Position numbers and translations under genes: made by a program. A stretch of 64,000 nucleotides of DNA from Sphagnum magellanicum. Its lineage: Eukaryota > Streptophyta > Sphagnopsida > Sphagnales > Sphagnaceae. The notes beneath the pieces were generated by a model, which was not told the DNA's origin, did no database searches, and saw only the letters and a program-made list of their open reading frames with translations. The stretch is from assembly GCA_021904315.1 (NCBI GenBank), contig CM038917.1:1426001-1490000 (forward strand), in the 5' to 3' direction. Below are positions 1 through 12,900 of the stretch, in pieces. The first letter of the stretch is position 1, and each line of letters opens with the position of its first letter.

Positions 1-1229
1 TCCCTAAGTTAACAACCCGCTTGCTGGTTGTTAGTAGGTCAGTAATTTCAAAGACCCTTACCTGTGTATAATTAATAAACCGTATACTTTATTATTGTTC
101 ACCTATTTTCCTACTTATCTACCTATGCATAGAACCTATTTCAGAATTTTGGTCCCATGTAGACATTTGGCTATATGTAAAACTTACATGAGATTAAAAT
201 TTCTGTCTGGTCCATTGTGAATGAAATTTTGATCAGATCTATAAATTGCATAGGATTGAATTTTAGTCTTGTATAATTTGATCAAATATTCGGTCACATG
301 TAGAATTACATGGGACAAAAAATTGTATCCCATGTACAATTGGCACCATAATTTGGTTCCCATGAAATTATTTTTTTATTTATTTGTCTTTTAGTGAGTG
401 AATTTTAAATGATTCAAATAATTATATGTAATTTTAATTACTACGTAATTAATTTCACATCAACACTAATGTCAAAATTGATGTGTCAGATATGACACTA
501 ATGTGAAATTGTCATGTCACATCTATTTGAGCAACCCTACACCCAACAAGAAAAAAAAAAGGTTGTAGGACCTCCAAGATGGGCTTAAGACATCTTCCTT
601 AACATCACATATTTTAGGTCATATCCAATTGCACAAACCCAACAAAAGGGTAATTAGTGCGTTTAGATTAAGTTTTGATTCACAAGCTCACATGGATTCA
701 TAGGACTCGTGAGCCAGAACCTTGACTTGAGACATGCACCACCTTCCTCCCTATAATACATGGTTTAATATTTGATGAATACCTACCAAACTTTATTAAA
801 ACAAAACACTCAATGGAGAGGTAGAACAAGGAACAAAAGGAAAGGCACATATTTATAATTAAGTATTTTTTTAAATTTTTTTAATGAATTAATTGCACTT
901 TCTAATATTTTGTACATCATTTGAAAAAATATGAAAGTTATTTCTTCATGCAAATTTTAAGGGCTCACAAGATATTCAAATGGTATCCAAATTTAACAAT
1001 TCAAAGCTTTATTTTTTTATGGCCCTTGTAAAACACTTTCCATTTTGTGATATCATGTTCCTTAATTATACTTAATTTAGCCCTTCAAATTTCCATTCAA
1101 GTGATTAAGATTTGTTTTAGTGATTTCAATATTGACCCTTCCAACCCTTCAAACTTTTAGTTCCTGCATGAATCTTATTACGAACCTAGCATTGAGCTTG
1201 CAACCAAGGTTAAAGTGTAACCAAAAAAG
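1..1229. other. AT-rich intergenic DNA, no gene seen
   Basis: No long open frame, conserved motif or clear repeat could be supported here. Short A/T runs and a few degenerate repeats of words such as 'catgtagaa' occur around 150-360. Confidence 0.6.
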
Positions 1230-2030
1230 GAGAGATCCAGAGAAACAAAGAGGACACAACACTAACCAAACCTCTCTCGACGCCACCTCGCTCTAACAGA
1301 GCAAGCACAATGCAATCCCACAACTATGCAGCATACAACTCAAACAAAATGGATCTCAGAGGCAAAATTCCATAATTCTCATTACACATAATGTCTCATA
1401 CAGAACCCACTCTTCTGCCTCCTCCCCATTGCTACCTCGATTCCTTGTTCCTAAATTCTCATAAAGCTTTCCTAGATCAAGGAGCCGGAGATCTCTCGAG
1501 TCACTAATCGCAACGGAAAAAGAGAGCGACCCTACTAGCGTTCTCTAAGCTCTTGGTTGTTTTGTTCTAACCCCGCAGTGTCTCTCCCACTGATCATCCT
1601 CCTCTCTACATCCTTGGATCCAGCTTCATGCACAAGCTTCCTCCTCCTCGCTTTTCTCACCAACGGCTTCCCTCCATCCCTAATCAATGTGGCGCCGCTC
1701 CTCTTCATCAAACGCGCCGCCATCTTCCTGTCCTCACATCCCACACAGGCATACCACCTTCTCCCATGCACCCCATGCATATCCAGTTTCCCTCTCAAAC
1801 TAATGAAGAAGAAATCCGCCGCCACTCATCAATGGAAGCGGCCAGATTACCCTGATCAAGGAGTTTGTGTTCACACCAACTGCACAGTCATGGAGTCACT
1901 GTCCTGCCACCCGTTGTTCGGCTACAAAAGTTTGACAAGGGGAGTGGGTCAAAAGAATGTTTCCAAACTAAAATACAAATGTGGAAAAATGAGTCCCAAC
2001 ACCTCAAAGTGAATTCCCACTTTGAGAGTT
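1230..2030. other. GC-richer island with overlapping ORFs on both strands, unrecognised
   Basis: Base composition rises sharply against the flanks. A 151-codon frame (+, 1557-2012) overlaps a 96-codon frame (-, 1825-1535). The minus-strand product is strongly basic in its middle, but I recognise no family, splice pattern or domain in either. The island may be a captured gene fragment, an old exon or a CpG-rich non-coding patch. The long overlapping frames may simply reflect fewer A/T-rich stop codons. The next 350 bases (2031-2379) show nothing. Confidence 0.3.
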
Positions 2031-2379
2031 GAAGGTAAGTGATTTTAAATTTTGGAACAAAGTTTGGGAGACCAAACCTTATGCAAATTGAACCCTCTTT
2101 AAACTGTTAAAAAGGTTTTGAGGAATACATATCCAAAATGGCTTGCATTTTCAATTAGAATATCTAAAGCATAAGTTAAATAGCCAAGAAAATGGCCAAA
2201 AATTAAATTGGTGGTTTTATTTTTAGCCACTAAAATATTTGATATAAGATCTTCTTCACACATGCACATTTATTATGAACTTTTTTTAGGTTTTTATTTA
2301 TCTTAAGTGGGTGCAAATGAAATCAAACAAGCCAAAGATATTACTTTTAAAAAGGACTACATGTCATTTTGCCCAAAAT

Positions 2380-3110
2380 TAACTTTTGCTATACAAATGA
2401 ATTTTTGAACAATTATTTTTGCAAATTATTATAATAAATGCTTATAATTGTCCAAGTACATGACATGTTTATTTTTTAATAATTTTTGAATAAATATGAA
2501 TTTTTGAATGTGTGCTAATTCCTTGAAAATTCAATGTTTCATCTTTAAAAATGATAATAGTTTCAAATCATACCCAAAAATTGATTTAAAGTTATTATTT
2601 TATATGTTTTCTTGTATAATAAACTATGACTTTTCTTTAAAAATCATGTAGATTATACCCCATTTATATGTGATAAAAAACTTTTGAAATTCTAAAATTT
2701 TAAATCAATTTGGAAATTTTTTGATTTTTTAAAGTTTTAAATTTTCACATATTTTAAGGTATGAATTTTTTTGGATGTGGCTCACAAGTCTTTATCTTCT
2801 TTATTTTTTTCCCATCAATTTTTTTATAATTATATGAATCTTTTTTTATAGTCCTTTTGCAAAATTGATTCCTTCTAACACAATAGGTGTTCATTTTCAA
2901 AGCTCCTAAATTGAAAACTTAAACTTAAAACTCAAAATGGATTTTTTGTTTGAATTTTTTGACATTCATATCAATGAAAAAGGAACAACTTGTCATGATT
3001 GCCATGGTTTTAAATGGTAAAACATACATATTTCTCTACTTTTTATTATTTTCTTTGTCATCTGACATCCTTTTTGGCTTGTTTGATTGTGACTATACCC
3101 AATTTTTAAG
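2380..3110 (+). repeat. AT-rich ~700-bp dispersed repeat, copy 1
   Basis: First of four diverged copies recognised by eye. Landmarks appear in a fixed order: a TTTTTGAA start, a 'cttataattg' word, an 'aaatatgaattttt' word, 'ataccccatttatatgtgat', a 'ccttttgcaaaattg' word with 'taacacaa', 'tgattgccatggtttt', and a 'tttttggcttgtttgattg' end. There is no open frame, so it is probably a non-autonomous element. Superfamily unknown. Confidence 0.55.
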
Positions 3111-3549
3111 TTGATCCACATCATCATGTGTACATACCTATGCTTTCATGCACATAAACGTTTTGAAAAAAATATTCATGATATATTTTATTTCATTAAG
3201 TGTTATGGAACATAACTTATTTGTGAATTCATTAACTAAATAAACATGTTTTATAAATGAAAATAAATGCAACCATTCAACAAATAAGACCTTAAATGGA
3301 TTTTCAACTAAAAACTTGAATAATTACCATGAAAAAAAACCTCAAAACAAAAATTATGAGATTTAACCCTTTTAAGTAATATAATATGGTATATTTATGG
3401 AAAAAAATTATTTGAAATTTTCAAGAAAAAAACATGCATTTTTTCCAAATCCTAAAATTCATCAAACCCAAAAATCTTTAGTTAGGTTGGTTTTTACAAC
3501 ACATGACTTTGACAAAAATACCAAAACCATATTTGCCGAAAAATAACTT

Positions 3550-4200
3550 TATCATAAAAGGGAAGGAATTTTTAATGACGTTTTTGGCAACTTGTCATAA
3601 AACATACTTATAATTGCACAATGCATCACATGTGTTAACAATTATTGTATAAATATGACATTTTATAAATGTACAATTCTACGTTATATCTTGAAACAGA
3701 ACCGTGATTTCAAATCATATGAAGATATGGATCATTATTTTGATTAGATTCATCTTCATGTATTATAAACTACCAAGTTTTCTTAAAACATCATTGACAT
3801 TGTACCCCACTTACATGTGATAGAGGATTGATCTCGATAATTGAAACTTTTAAATTTCTAAAAGTTTCAAATTATCCATTCTTTTAAATTGTGATTTTTT
3901 AATGTGGTCATTAGGTTCTTATCATTTTATTTTTTTGAGACATCAAAATTTTCTTCTTACAAAAAACATTCCTTTGCAAAATTGTCTTCATCTAACACAA
4001 TTGCCATGCATTTTCAAAACCAAAACCTATAATTGAAATTCTTAAGATTCATATATATTATCATGGCTGATCTAGCACAATTTGCCATGATTACCATGGT
4101 TTTCAAATGGAAGAACATAGATAAATTATGATAATTTGTAGTTTTCACTATTATACAACAACCTTTTTGGTTCCTTTGATTGCATTTTTGCTCATATTCC
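3550..4200 (+). repeat. AT-rich ~700-bp dispersed repeat, copy 2
   Basis: The same landmarks occur in the same order as in copy 1, including 'gtaccccacttacatgtgat', 'cctttgcaaaattg', 'tgattaccatggttttc' and 'ctttttggttcctttgattg'. About 440 bases of anonymous AT-rich DNA (3111-3549) separate it from copy 1. Confidence 0.55.
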
Positions 4201-4254
4201 TTTTTTCTTTTTTTTTGCAAATAATTCTAGGAAAATGGGCTTTTCCAATAAAAA

Positions 4255-4925
4255 AATTTGAATGAATTTTTTTGCAACTTGTCATTGAAATATTTACAAT
4301 TTTTCCCAATGCACTATATTATGTTGTGTTTTATTCATTGTTGAATGCATATGAATTTTCAAAAGTGTGCATATTTGTGTTTTGTTTTGAAAATTGTCAA
4401 TTAAAATTTCAATTTGTATTGCAAAATAATATGTTAACTACTTTATGGTTGATTTTTTAAAACTTTAAATTACAACATTATTTTATATGCCATCTACAGT
4501 ACACCCTATCTACATGCGTTTTGAGGATTCTTGAAGATTTGAGATTTTGAAGCATATTTTGAATTTTTTAAATTTCAAACTCCACAATATTTTTTAAATT
4601 TTGAATTTTTTAAAAAAGTGGGTTGTCTCACTTTTCAACCTTAACAAATTTTTTATTAAGATAGTAAGTTAGTATTTTTCAAAATTATCCTTATCTAACA
4701 CAACTATTGTTTAACTAAAACTAAAACCTAGAATTCAATTAATTAAAAAATTAATTTCAATCCCCCAACACTCATACTAGTCATTTAGCACAACTTCCAA
4801 TGATTACTATGATTTTAACATGATAATGCATAAACATATTTATCAAATCTGACAATTTTTCATTGGGATCTAACATGATTTTAAACTTGTTTGACTTTGA
4901 TTGCACCATTTTGCTAAATTGGAAA
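4255..4925 (+). repeat. AT-rich ~700-bp dispersed repeat, copy 3
   Basis: It follows copy 2 after only about 50 bases, making a near-tandem pair. Landmarks include 'ttgcaacttgtcatt', a 'gttgaatgcatatgaatttt' word, 'gtacaccctatctacatg', 'ccttatctaacacaac', 'tgattactatgatttt' and a 'gtttgactttgattgca' end. It is more diverged than copies 2 and 4. Confidence 0.5.
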
Positions 4926-7639
4926 ATTGAAAGAAAAGCACTTCATGCAACAATATAGTTCATGCATGTAGGCCACTAAAATAACATATGCCCCAAATGC
5001 CACGTTTGTAATATGCATATTATGATGGGGTTAAAGGGCCCATTTTATTCCACCTTACACAGTCCTAAAAACTAGCAATTACAAGAAGTAGCAAGTTTGG
5101 GAATCATTGCCATAAAGAGGCAAAAGTGATAGTTAAATAGGGAAGGGGGAAAGAGTAAGATTGGGTTCAGCAAACCCCACATCCAGTTCACCCCCAGTGT
5201 TGCTAGTTTTCACCCATATGGATTCTCTTGATGGTATAACTGCATACAATAATCACAACCTTTTTCACATGCTACCAATGACAGCCTTATCATTTTCCAT
5301 AGGACTTGAGCATGTGTTCCTTATAATATAATCTTTTTAAAGTTCCAATGAGGTTGTCTTGAATATGGTGCTGACATATGTACCAAATCATGTTCCCAAA
5401 TGATTTTCCTATTTCCCCAATGGAGTTTCAATGAACAAGTTTCCCAAGCTTCCAATTCTTTGAACTGCATATATTTCAGATCAAGGGTGGTTCTTATGTG
5501 GGTAAGAATTGAAGGAATAGCTCCAGGAGTTAATTCAGTCATAATTGTGGACTATAGGAATACCATTGACAATATTAAAAATATTGTAAAATATATGTAA
5601 AAATAAAGAGCTTTTTAAAACTTTTGATCCATTCCCTTATAGTAAAGCTACCAAAGTGAACTAGGAAATGCAATGAAATTCCTCGAAAGTTTGCTACTAA
5701 CTAGGAGTTGGCAATGGGACTTCTTTATAAAGTAAACTATGTAATGTACCTACTAGGCAAGAGCCATCCTACTGATCAACATGTAAACACTCCAAGAAAT
5801 TTCCTACTGTACTATAGTGCAAGGGCAGCTTCAACACATAATCTACAACAAACAAACAACACAAATGCAAAATGAATAACAACCATATGCAACACCTTTT
5901 CCCATCACCATCAATTGTAGAAACTTTGTGGTGTACTTCTTCAGTGATTGCTGGTGTTGTATCATGCATCAACTTAGGGTTTCATCCCCCTTCACTTTTC
6001 ATGTCACAATGATATTGTGCAAGATTCTTTTAAACATAATTTTTTATGCACTATCAATGCAGTCAATAAAACTTAGTTGTACTTTTTTCTAGCCTTTTTC
6101 CATTCCCCTTGTTTTCTTTCCAGTCATTTGATCCATGATAGAGGAATTAAGGCAAACTATCATCACATATTTGGATGCAATTTAACATTCTAGCATTTTA
6201 AACTTTTAAACATTTTATTTTAGCCTTCACATTGAAGTCATACCAATCGTGTAATAAAAAATGAATAGTTGGTAATGAGTATTTAGAGCAATAGGCCACA
6301 AATAGGGTGAACCATATCACATCCCCATACTAATTAAATTGGTAAATAATATATTTTTGAACTCTCAAGCCCACCTAGTCCAAGTATTTACATCATTATT
6401 TGATAATCAAATACCAAATTGGTCAAATCCTCAGTACCATTACTTTTATCATGGTTAGTTATTGAGTTTTGACTTGGTTATCAACTAGGTTATCAATTTG
6501 ATTTCTAATAACCTACTTAGATACCAAGTATATCAACTATATCAAGTATATCAACATGGTAGGGTAAAGATTATATAATATTAATTATGTACAACCAATC
6601 AAATGCAATTAATTTGTCTAAAATGTAAGACCAAATTTTTTTCCCCTAATAGAATTGTACCTATGTATTTAGAGAACTTGAACTTTTTAAAAATAGAGTA
6701 GCATTCTTCGTTTAAGTCCTCACTCAAGTTAGGCAATTTTTTCAGTTTGGTTCCAATGGTAGTTTCAAGAAAACTTGGAACCTCTTATTTGGATTCTCTA
6801 AAACTTGACATTATAATTTAACATAAACTTGCTAAAATCCAAGAACCTACCAACATTGGTACTAACTTGGTGTTCTTCTTTCATGCAAAGCCATTGTCAC
6901 CTTATTTATTTTGAAGACATATATATTTTATTACCATTGATCTCTAGGTTTTTCCAAATTTAAACTAGTAATTTGATTTTGGGCACTTCATATTTACCAA
7001 TATTGTTCCCTTTAATTATTTTTCTCAAAAAGAAACATATGATAGGGCAGTACCCATACCCTACCCATCTACCTATATATATATACTCGAACCTTAACCT
7101 CATGGAAAATTTTGTGTTAATATATTTGTACACAATGGGTAAATAAATTGAAAAAATATATATACCCTTTCCCAAGAATATAACATTATACTCACACAAC
7201 ACTAATTGATTCTAATTCTAGTAGGAAGTTGCTTCCAAGTTTGATTACGGTTCTAATTTTGTCAAAATCTAACACATGTAATTTATCTAACTAGGAAAAC
7301 CAAAAACTCAATTAAAAAATGACCCAAAACCCAAAATTGGGTAACATTGGTACTTATTAGTGTTGTGTAGGTACTTGGATCCAAGTGTTAGAATTAGTAA
7401 TTCTAGATCCAAGTTTTTAGAACCTAATTTGACCGAATTTGTTTTTTATAAACCTAATGTAGGATCCTTACTTGTGGATCATCGATCACAATAGAATCAA
7501 GGTAGAACTCGGAACCTACTACTTGCATATTTTTTATAAACATTAAACCCCCAAAACCTCCTCAAGTTTCCAAGTCTAAAACAAGTTCGGTTTTAGCTTT
7601 TAGGTTTTGATGTACTAATAGGGTTTAAGGGTTTTTCGT
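4926..7639. other. AT-rich intergenic DNA, no gene seen
   Basis: Only short, overlapping or low-complexity frames are present. A stretch at about 6450-6560 (TTATTGAGTTTTGACTTGGT followed by paired GGTTATCAA words) resembles 15083-15270, so it is part of a dispersed repeat. Nothing else could be supported. Confidence 0.55.
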
Positions 7640-8230
7640 TTCTCACCCCATCACTTTCCTCTCGAGAGCTTTGCTCTTTTTGCATTTTGCAACAACTTTT
7701 TGTAGGAGCTTTATGTTTCCTCATTTCCTCTTAAAAGTTTTGCTTGAGTTGTAGCTTTGCAAAAATTCATTAGTTTTGTTTTGGTGGCAATGTCTTAAGA
7801 ATTTCACTCTAGTTGTAGCTTCATAACAGTTCACAACTCCATTGCTTTTGTTTTGGTGGCAACATAACGTTCACTACTTTTGTTTTGGTGGCAACATCTT
7901 TAAAGCTTTGCTTTTGTTGTAGCTTTGTGATAGTTCATTGTAATTACTTTGGCCATAACATCATTGTATATGCGATTTGTGACAAGGGTTTCATAACTTC
8001 AACTTCATCTTGAAGATAATCACCAACATGATTTTGTGTTAATTCTGAATTTTGACACTTAGATCTTGTCAAGTTAGAACTTTACAATAGTTTGCATCTA
8101 TGTTCTTCATTTCCTCTTGAGAGCTTTATTTTAGTTAACTTGTTGGCAATTCATTATAATTACTTTGGTGGCAATGTCATTACATATGTGGTTTGTGACA
8201 ATAGTTTCACAACTTTAGCTTCATTAAGTT
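7640..8230 (+). repeat. Degenerate minisatellite (pyrimidine/GTT-rich)
   Basis: Diverged units share the words 'gagctttgctt', 'gttgtagctttg', 'agttcattgtaattac' and 'tttggtggcaaca'. Several copies occur between 7660 and 7930, and a longer unit at about 7920-8010 recurs at about 8100-8220. No coding signal was seen. Confidence 0.5.
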
Positions 8231-8435
8231 TTTTTTTCCATTTCTTGTTTTTTAAAATATTTTTAATAGAGATTGATTCAAGTTTTTATACACATAAATT
8301 TATTTTATTTTATTTTCCTTTTTTTCATAAGAGATCAACTCAATTTTTAATTATACAAAGATCGTAACCAACATAGAACCAATTTTTATTATCTTTGTAA
8401 ATAGAATAAAAATTAAATTTATAGTTTGTTATTAG

Positions 8436-8625
8436 TGTTTCTATTGTTGTTGTTGTTGTTTTTACTTCTATTGCTACGAGTGCTTTTTCTGTTGTTATTT
8501 CTATTATTATTACTATTTTTATTGTTGTTGCTCTAGGACCTACTTTTGTTGTTGTTACTTCCATATTACTACTACTATTTCTATTGTTGTTGTCACGAGT
8601 GTTTCTATTGTTCGACAAACTTATC
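8436..8625 (+). repeat. Triplet-rich low-complexity tract (TTG/TTA/CTA), short copy
   Basis: Nearly every third base is T over about 190 bases, with the word 'acgagtg(c/t)tt(t/c)' at about 8475 and 8595. The same texture and punctuating word recur at 9410-9835, so the two tracts probably share an origin. Confidence 0.6.
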
Positions 8626-8639
8626 CTTGGGTGGTACCA

Positions 8640-9409
8640 CTAAAAATGTCACACCCCAAATTTCTAGGACCCATCCAACTTCAAAACAACATAAGACTCA
8701 CATAAAGAAAGTTTTTCATTCTATATTATTTATCAAAAGGTTACTCAAGTCATGTAGAATTCAAAACTCAAATTAAATATACAAAAAATGCGTTTTGATG
8801 TGGAAAATGAATGCATAAGGAAAAAGTTTCAAGAATGTCACATGAAGGATTTGTTTTTTTATCAAGAACACAAAAGGAATTTTTTTTCGTAAATTTCTTG
8901 GATGTTAATTTTTGAAAATACTTCAAATGCCAACCTACTTAATGTCTTTTATAGATAATTGATTGAATCAATTTTGATTTAGTTATGAATTTTTGAAATC
9001 AAGATTGTGAAGCCTCAAAGGGCCATTGATGTCAAGAACACAAATGATAACTATTTTCACCTTTTGTTATTTTAATGACTGGTTTAGATTATTCCCTTGT
9101 GCATGTACTAAATAAACAAAAATATATATCTACTATGGAAATGTAAAGACACTTAAAACAAAAAAGTTAGGAATTGGGCTAGGAATGGGTTATAAATGGT
9201 TCAAGAATCAATATATTAATGCATATTATATGTTTTTGGGTGTTCATTATTTTTCATGAATGTGTGCATAGGTGGGGAACACATACCCCACCTAGTTCAA
9301 TCAAATAAACTAATATATAAATAGATGAAATTTTATTTCTTAAATTGGGTCCAACTTTCTTATGATTTTGGTAAGGTGGTTCCTAGTGGTAGCACCCAAG
9401 GAAATTTTT
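8640..9409. other. Anonymous AT-rich spacer
   Basis: No gene, repeat or structural element recognised. Confidence 0.5.
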
Positions 9410-9835
9410 TGTCATGCTACTACTTTTATTGCTCTTATTGTGGGTGCTTCTACTATTGTTATTTCTACTACTACTTCTATTGTTGTTGCTATGAAGGTTT
9501 CTAGTGTTGCTACTTCTATTGTTATTACTATAGGTGCTTTTGTTGTTATTTCTATTGCTACTACTATTTCTACTATTACTCCTATTTCTACTATTGCTAC
9601 GGGTGTTTTTACTATTGCTAGTTCTATTGATGTTACTACTTTTACAACTATTGTTGCTTTTACTATCATGGGTGCTTTTATTGTTATTGTTATTGTTACT
9701 TCTACTATTACAAGTGTTTCTATTGTTGTTGTTGCTTCAACTTCTGCTGCCACTACTACTTCTACTTCAACTACTACCATTCTTGTTGTTATTGTTGTGA
9801 TTATTATTACATTTGTTATTATTTGTTGGCTATAT
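9410..9835 (+). repeat. Triplet-rich low-complexity tract (TTG/TTA/CTA), long copy
   Basis: A pure triplet-periodic tract that leaves open frames on both strands (164 codons +, 142 codons -), rich in Val, Ile, Thr and Ala. The frames are by-products of triplet periodicity, not evidence of a protein. A 'ggtg(c/t)tt' word punctuates the tract near 9440, 9494, 9530, 9599, 9668 and 9710, at intervals that are all multiples of three. It lies just upstream of the hAT remnant that starts near 9880. Confidence 0.65.
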
Positions 9836-9879
9836 TTCATAATTTTTTGTGGTTAATGTATGTAGTTATAAGGATGCCA

Positions 9880-12190
9880 TCACAAAGTGTGACAATTGAA
9901 ATGTGTAATGCACATGATGAATTAGTGTCATCATGTAATGTCGCCCCAATTGCATCGCCCCATATTGCATTAGAAGAAGCACCTAATCTTGATATGGAAA
10001 CAATTTGGCAACTTTTCATTTCACAACTCTAAGATAATAAAAAAATATGTTACCCCTTCCATTGCACCTTTGATTATTAGGGTTTGTTTTGTTGTTAATG
10101 GGCTTGTTGCAATAAATTCTTGCAATCCACAATTACTACAATATGTTGTATGTTACCATTCTATAATGCAAGTTGATGTTGAGAATTTACACCAAGGGAA
10201 GCATAAAGGGCTTTTAAACTATAATAAGAACATGTGGTACAAGCTCATTGAAAAAACATACTTCTAATGAACATCTTGAGGTGTATAAGAAGTGAGGTTC
10301 ATTTTTGCTATAAACAATGGTAAAAATTATTAGCAAAAGACAGGTTACAAAGAAAAGGAGAATTATTCTTCCTATTCTAATTACAAATTTTTTTGGCAAC
10401 TAGAAACCTTATGCAAAATCAAACCTAGCACAAGCAAATTTTTTAGAGGACTTGATGTTATACAGTGTTAAAGGATATTGTCCATTGCTAAGGTATTTAG
10501 TTCTTTGTCAATGTGGGCGAGTTTAATTTTCATCTTGAAGGCAATTGATGAATGAAGTCCTTCTAGATATTGTGATAAAAACCAAGGAGAAAAATGTTTT
10601 CCCAACTTTTGCTTCTTGTATTACACGCACAACCTCTTTTGATCTTTAGATGTCACATGTTGGGTATGACATGTTTGTTATGGTTGTCCTAGCTTTATCA
10701 ACAATTTTTGGGAGCCCACCCATGTTATTATTAGGGTTTGTGAAATGCAAAATATAACTGGTGCAACCATGGCAAACCAAGTAAATTTTTTATTAAAATC
10801 ATTTGGTGCTTGACAAAATCATCACTTATGTTAAAGATGAAGGCTCCAATCTAAACACATTGACTAATGCTTTAAAGTCTAAAGTTTCATGTTTTCCCCT
10901 TCAACTCCTTACCCCATTTGTAGGATCATGTTTTGGCCATGCAATGTTGAAGGAAACTCAATAGGCCATTAATGATGCCAAAGTTTGTCAAGGTTTTTCA
11001 GAAGTTAGTGTGAAGTATGCTCAAGCATCATTGTAAAAAACTATTCCTTGGATTAAATAACCGAAGAAGGGGATGCAATAATGGAAAGATGTTTGTGTTA
11101 TTACAAGGTTGCTAGCGAGAATGTTCAAGATTCCTATGAAGACATTATTTGCTTCAAGAGTTATATTGTTTAAAGAAACTTTTGAATATTGAAATGAAAT
11201 TTCCATATGTCATGGACGACATCAAGCTTTACATTTGTCTTCAAGAGTGCCGATGGGCCAAACTTGGGCCATGGCTAAACAATTATGAATATATTACTTC
11301 TAGTTGTCAGGCAATATGTTTTAAACCAAATTCAAAAATATTAATTATTGTCATATGTTCTTATTTTGGCTTTCAATTTGTGCAATGCTATGAAAGTTAA
11401 TGTGGCCAACATGATATCTTTGAATCAACCACTAATTTATGGTGATTCTGATTCAGAATTATAAGAATTTAAACGAAGGATGATGCTGTAAGTTTTGGAG
11501 ATATTGAACTCATTCTTAGGTTTTTCAATGGCTTACAACCATTCTAAGGCCCACAACATGCTAGCAATCATGTTTGACCTAAGTTATAAGAACATGAAAT
11601 GTATTTGGGATTTAGTGGGAAATTTTGTTGTTGTTGAAATTGTTGTAGAATTTGACACTAAGATTGTATGTCCTCTTTTGCTACAGGTGAATAATCACTT
11701 AAATCCTATTACAAACGAAATAGAACCAATGACAACTGAATTTTTTTTTGTTTTTGGGCAAGTTGTGTTAGTTAATGATGTGATCCTTTCAACTTTGAAA
11801 AATGATTTACATTAATTTGTTTAACTACCTATATAATCAACAAATCATGATAACCACTTAATTTGATGAGTGCAACATGCAATGAAATTACCACATGTTT
11901 CTTTTTTAGCCCATCAAATGTTTGGCATTACAAGGTCATAGATTGAAATAGAACAAATCTTTGGTGTTATTCATGTCATCACAAATCTTCGGAGATTGCA
12001 TTTGGGGATTGAAAATTGGCCTGATGACATTTGTGTTGGATGTGATGGGGCTTCCACACTTATGAGTATGACAAATTTTCTTACTTCAAAGTTTAATATA
12101 ATTGAAGAAATTAATAAGTTCATGGAGGAACTTGAGGTCTTTTTGAAGAGGACCTTGATTTTGATTATTGATTTTCTGAAGGTATTCCAC
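9880..12190 (+). pseudogene. Decayed hAT transposase, copy a
   Basis: Translating + strand frames piecewise gives an ordered series of segments typical of plant hAT transposases with a BED finger and DUF659-like core. In order: KGLLNYNKN (~10210, after the degenerate finger), TSFDL with 'MSHVGYDMF' (~10630), 'YVKDEGSNLNTLTNALKS' (~10830), 'FVGSCFGHAML' (~10920), 'VSVKYAQASL' (~11010), 'TLFASRVILFKET' (~11140), 'HNMLAIMFDLSYKNMKC' (~11560), 'EFDTKIVCPLL' (~11650) and 'WPDDICVGC' (~12015). In live relatives this enzyme cuts and pastes DNA in the nucleus; the C-terminal part mediates dimerisation. Here the frame changes repeatedly and stops are frequent, so it is dead. It belongs to the same family as the copy at 18265-21178. 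No terminal inverted repeats could be placed. Confidence 0.8.
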
Positions 12191-12563
12191 ATTTTTTAAT
12201 TCTTTTAGTTTTTTTATTAGATGTGCATGTTGTTTATCCTCAAAAAAAAATTTAATAGTGGGTTTGTGTATGTGAATAATTATAGGCACAAATTGTTGGC
12301 AATACAGATTTTTTAACATTCAGCCACAATAACCCAATTACATTGAAAATCAACTATTTCTTTAATTTTGCAATAATCCAATGATGAGATGGGCATGGTT
12401 CTGAAGAACCTTAATGGTATTTACATTTCAACCATGGTTGGGCAATGGGAGGTCCTATTTTTTCCCATGTGATTTTTGTTGACATCAATTTTAATTTTTG
12501 AAAGTTTCAATTCTTTTATTCTAGCACCCCCATGAGTTTGAGATTATTTTTGTTTACTATAGA

Positions 12564-12900
12564 GTGATTGTGAAGTCTATCCCTTCTATCCATTCCTATC
12601 CGTTCTCCAATTTTTTCCAATTATCAATCCTATTTATTTTATCCATTTCCATACACTATGTCCATTTTCTATCCTTTCTATACATTTCTATTCATTTTGT
12701 CAATCTTGTCCATTATGTTCAATTTTGTCCATTATGTTCAATTCTATCCATGTCGATATCCATTTTCATATATTTTGTCATTTTTTGTCCATTCCTATTT
12801 GTTTTGTCAATTCTTTCCAATTTGTCCAAATTTGTGGTCCATTATTGTTCATCCCTACCCATTAATGTTTGTCCATAATCTATTATGCCCTAAAGCCCTT
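12564..12900 (+). repeat. Pyrimidine-rich low-complexity tract
   Basis: The tract is built from shuffled repeats of 'tccatt', 'ttgtcc' and 'ttttgtc'. It supports two overlapping frames with Ser/Phe/Ile/Leu-rich products that I regard as spurious. Confidence 0.55.

Noticed and set aside
9362..9856. 164-codon open frame, Val/Ile/Thr-rich, looking like a membrane protein
   Set aside because: The frame is produced by triplet periodicity; the opposite strand is equally open and the residues follow the repeat.
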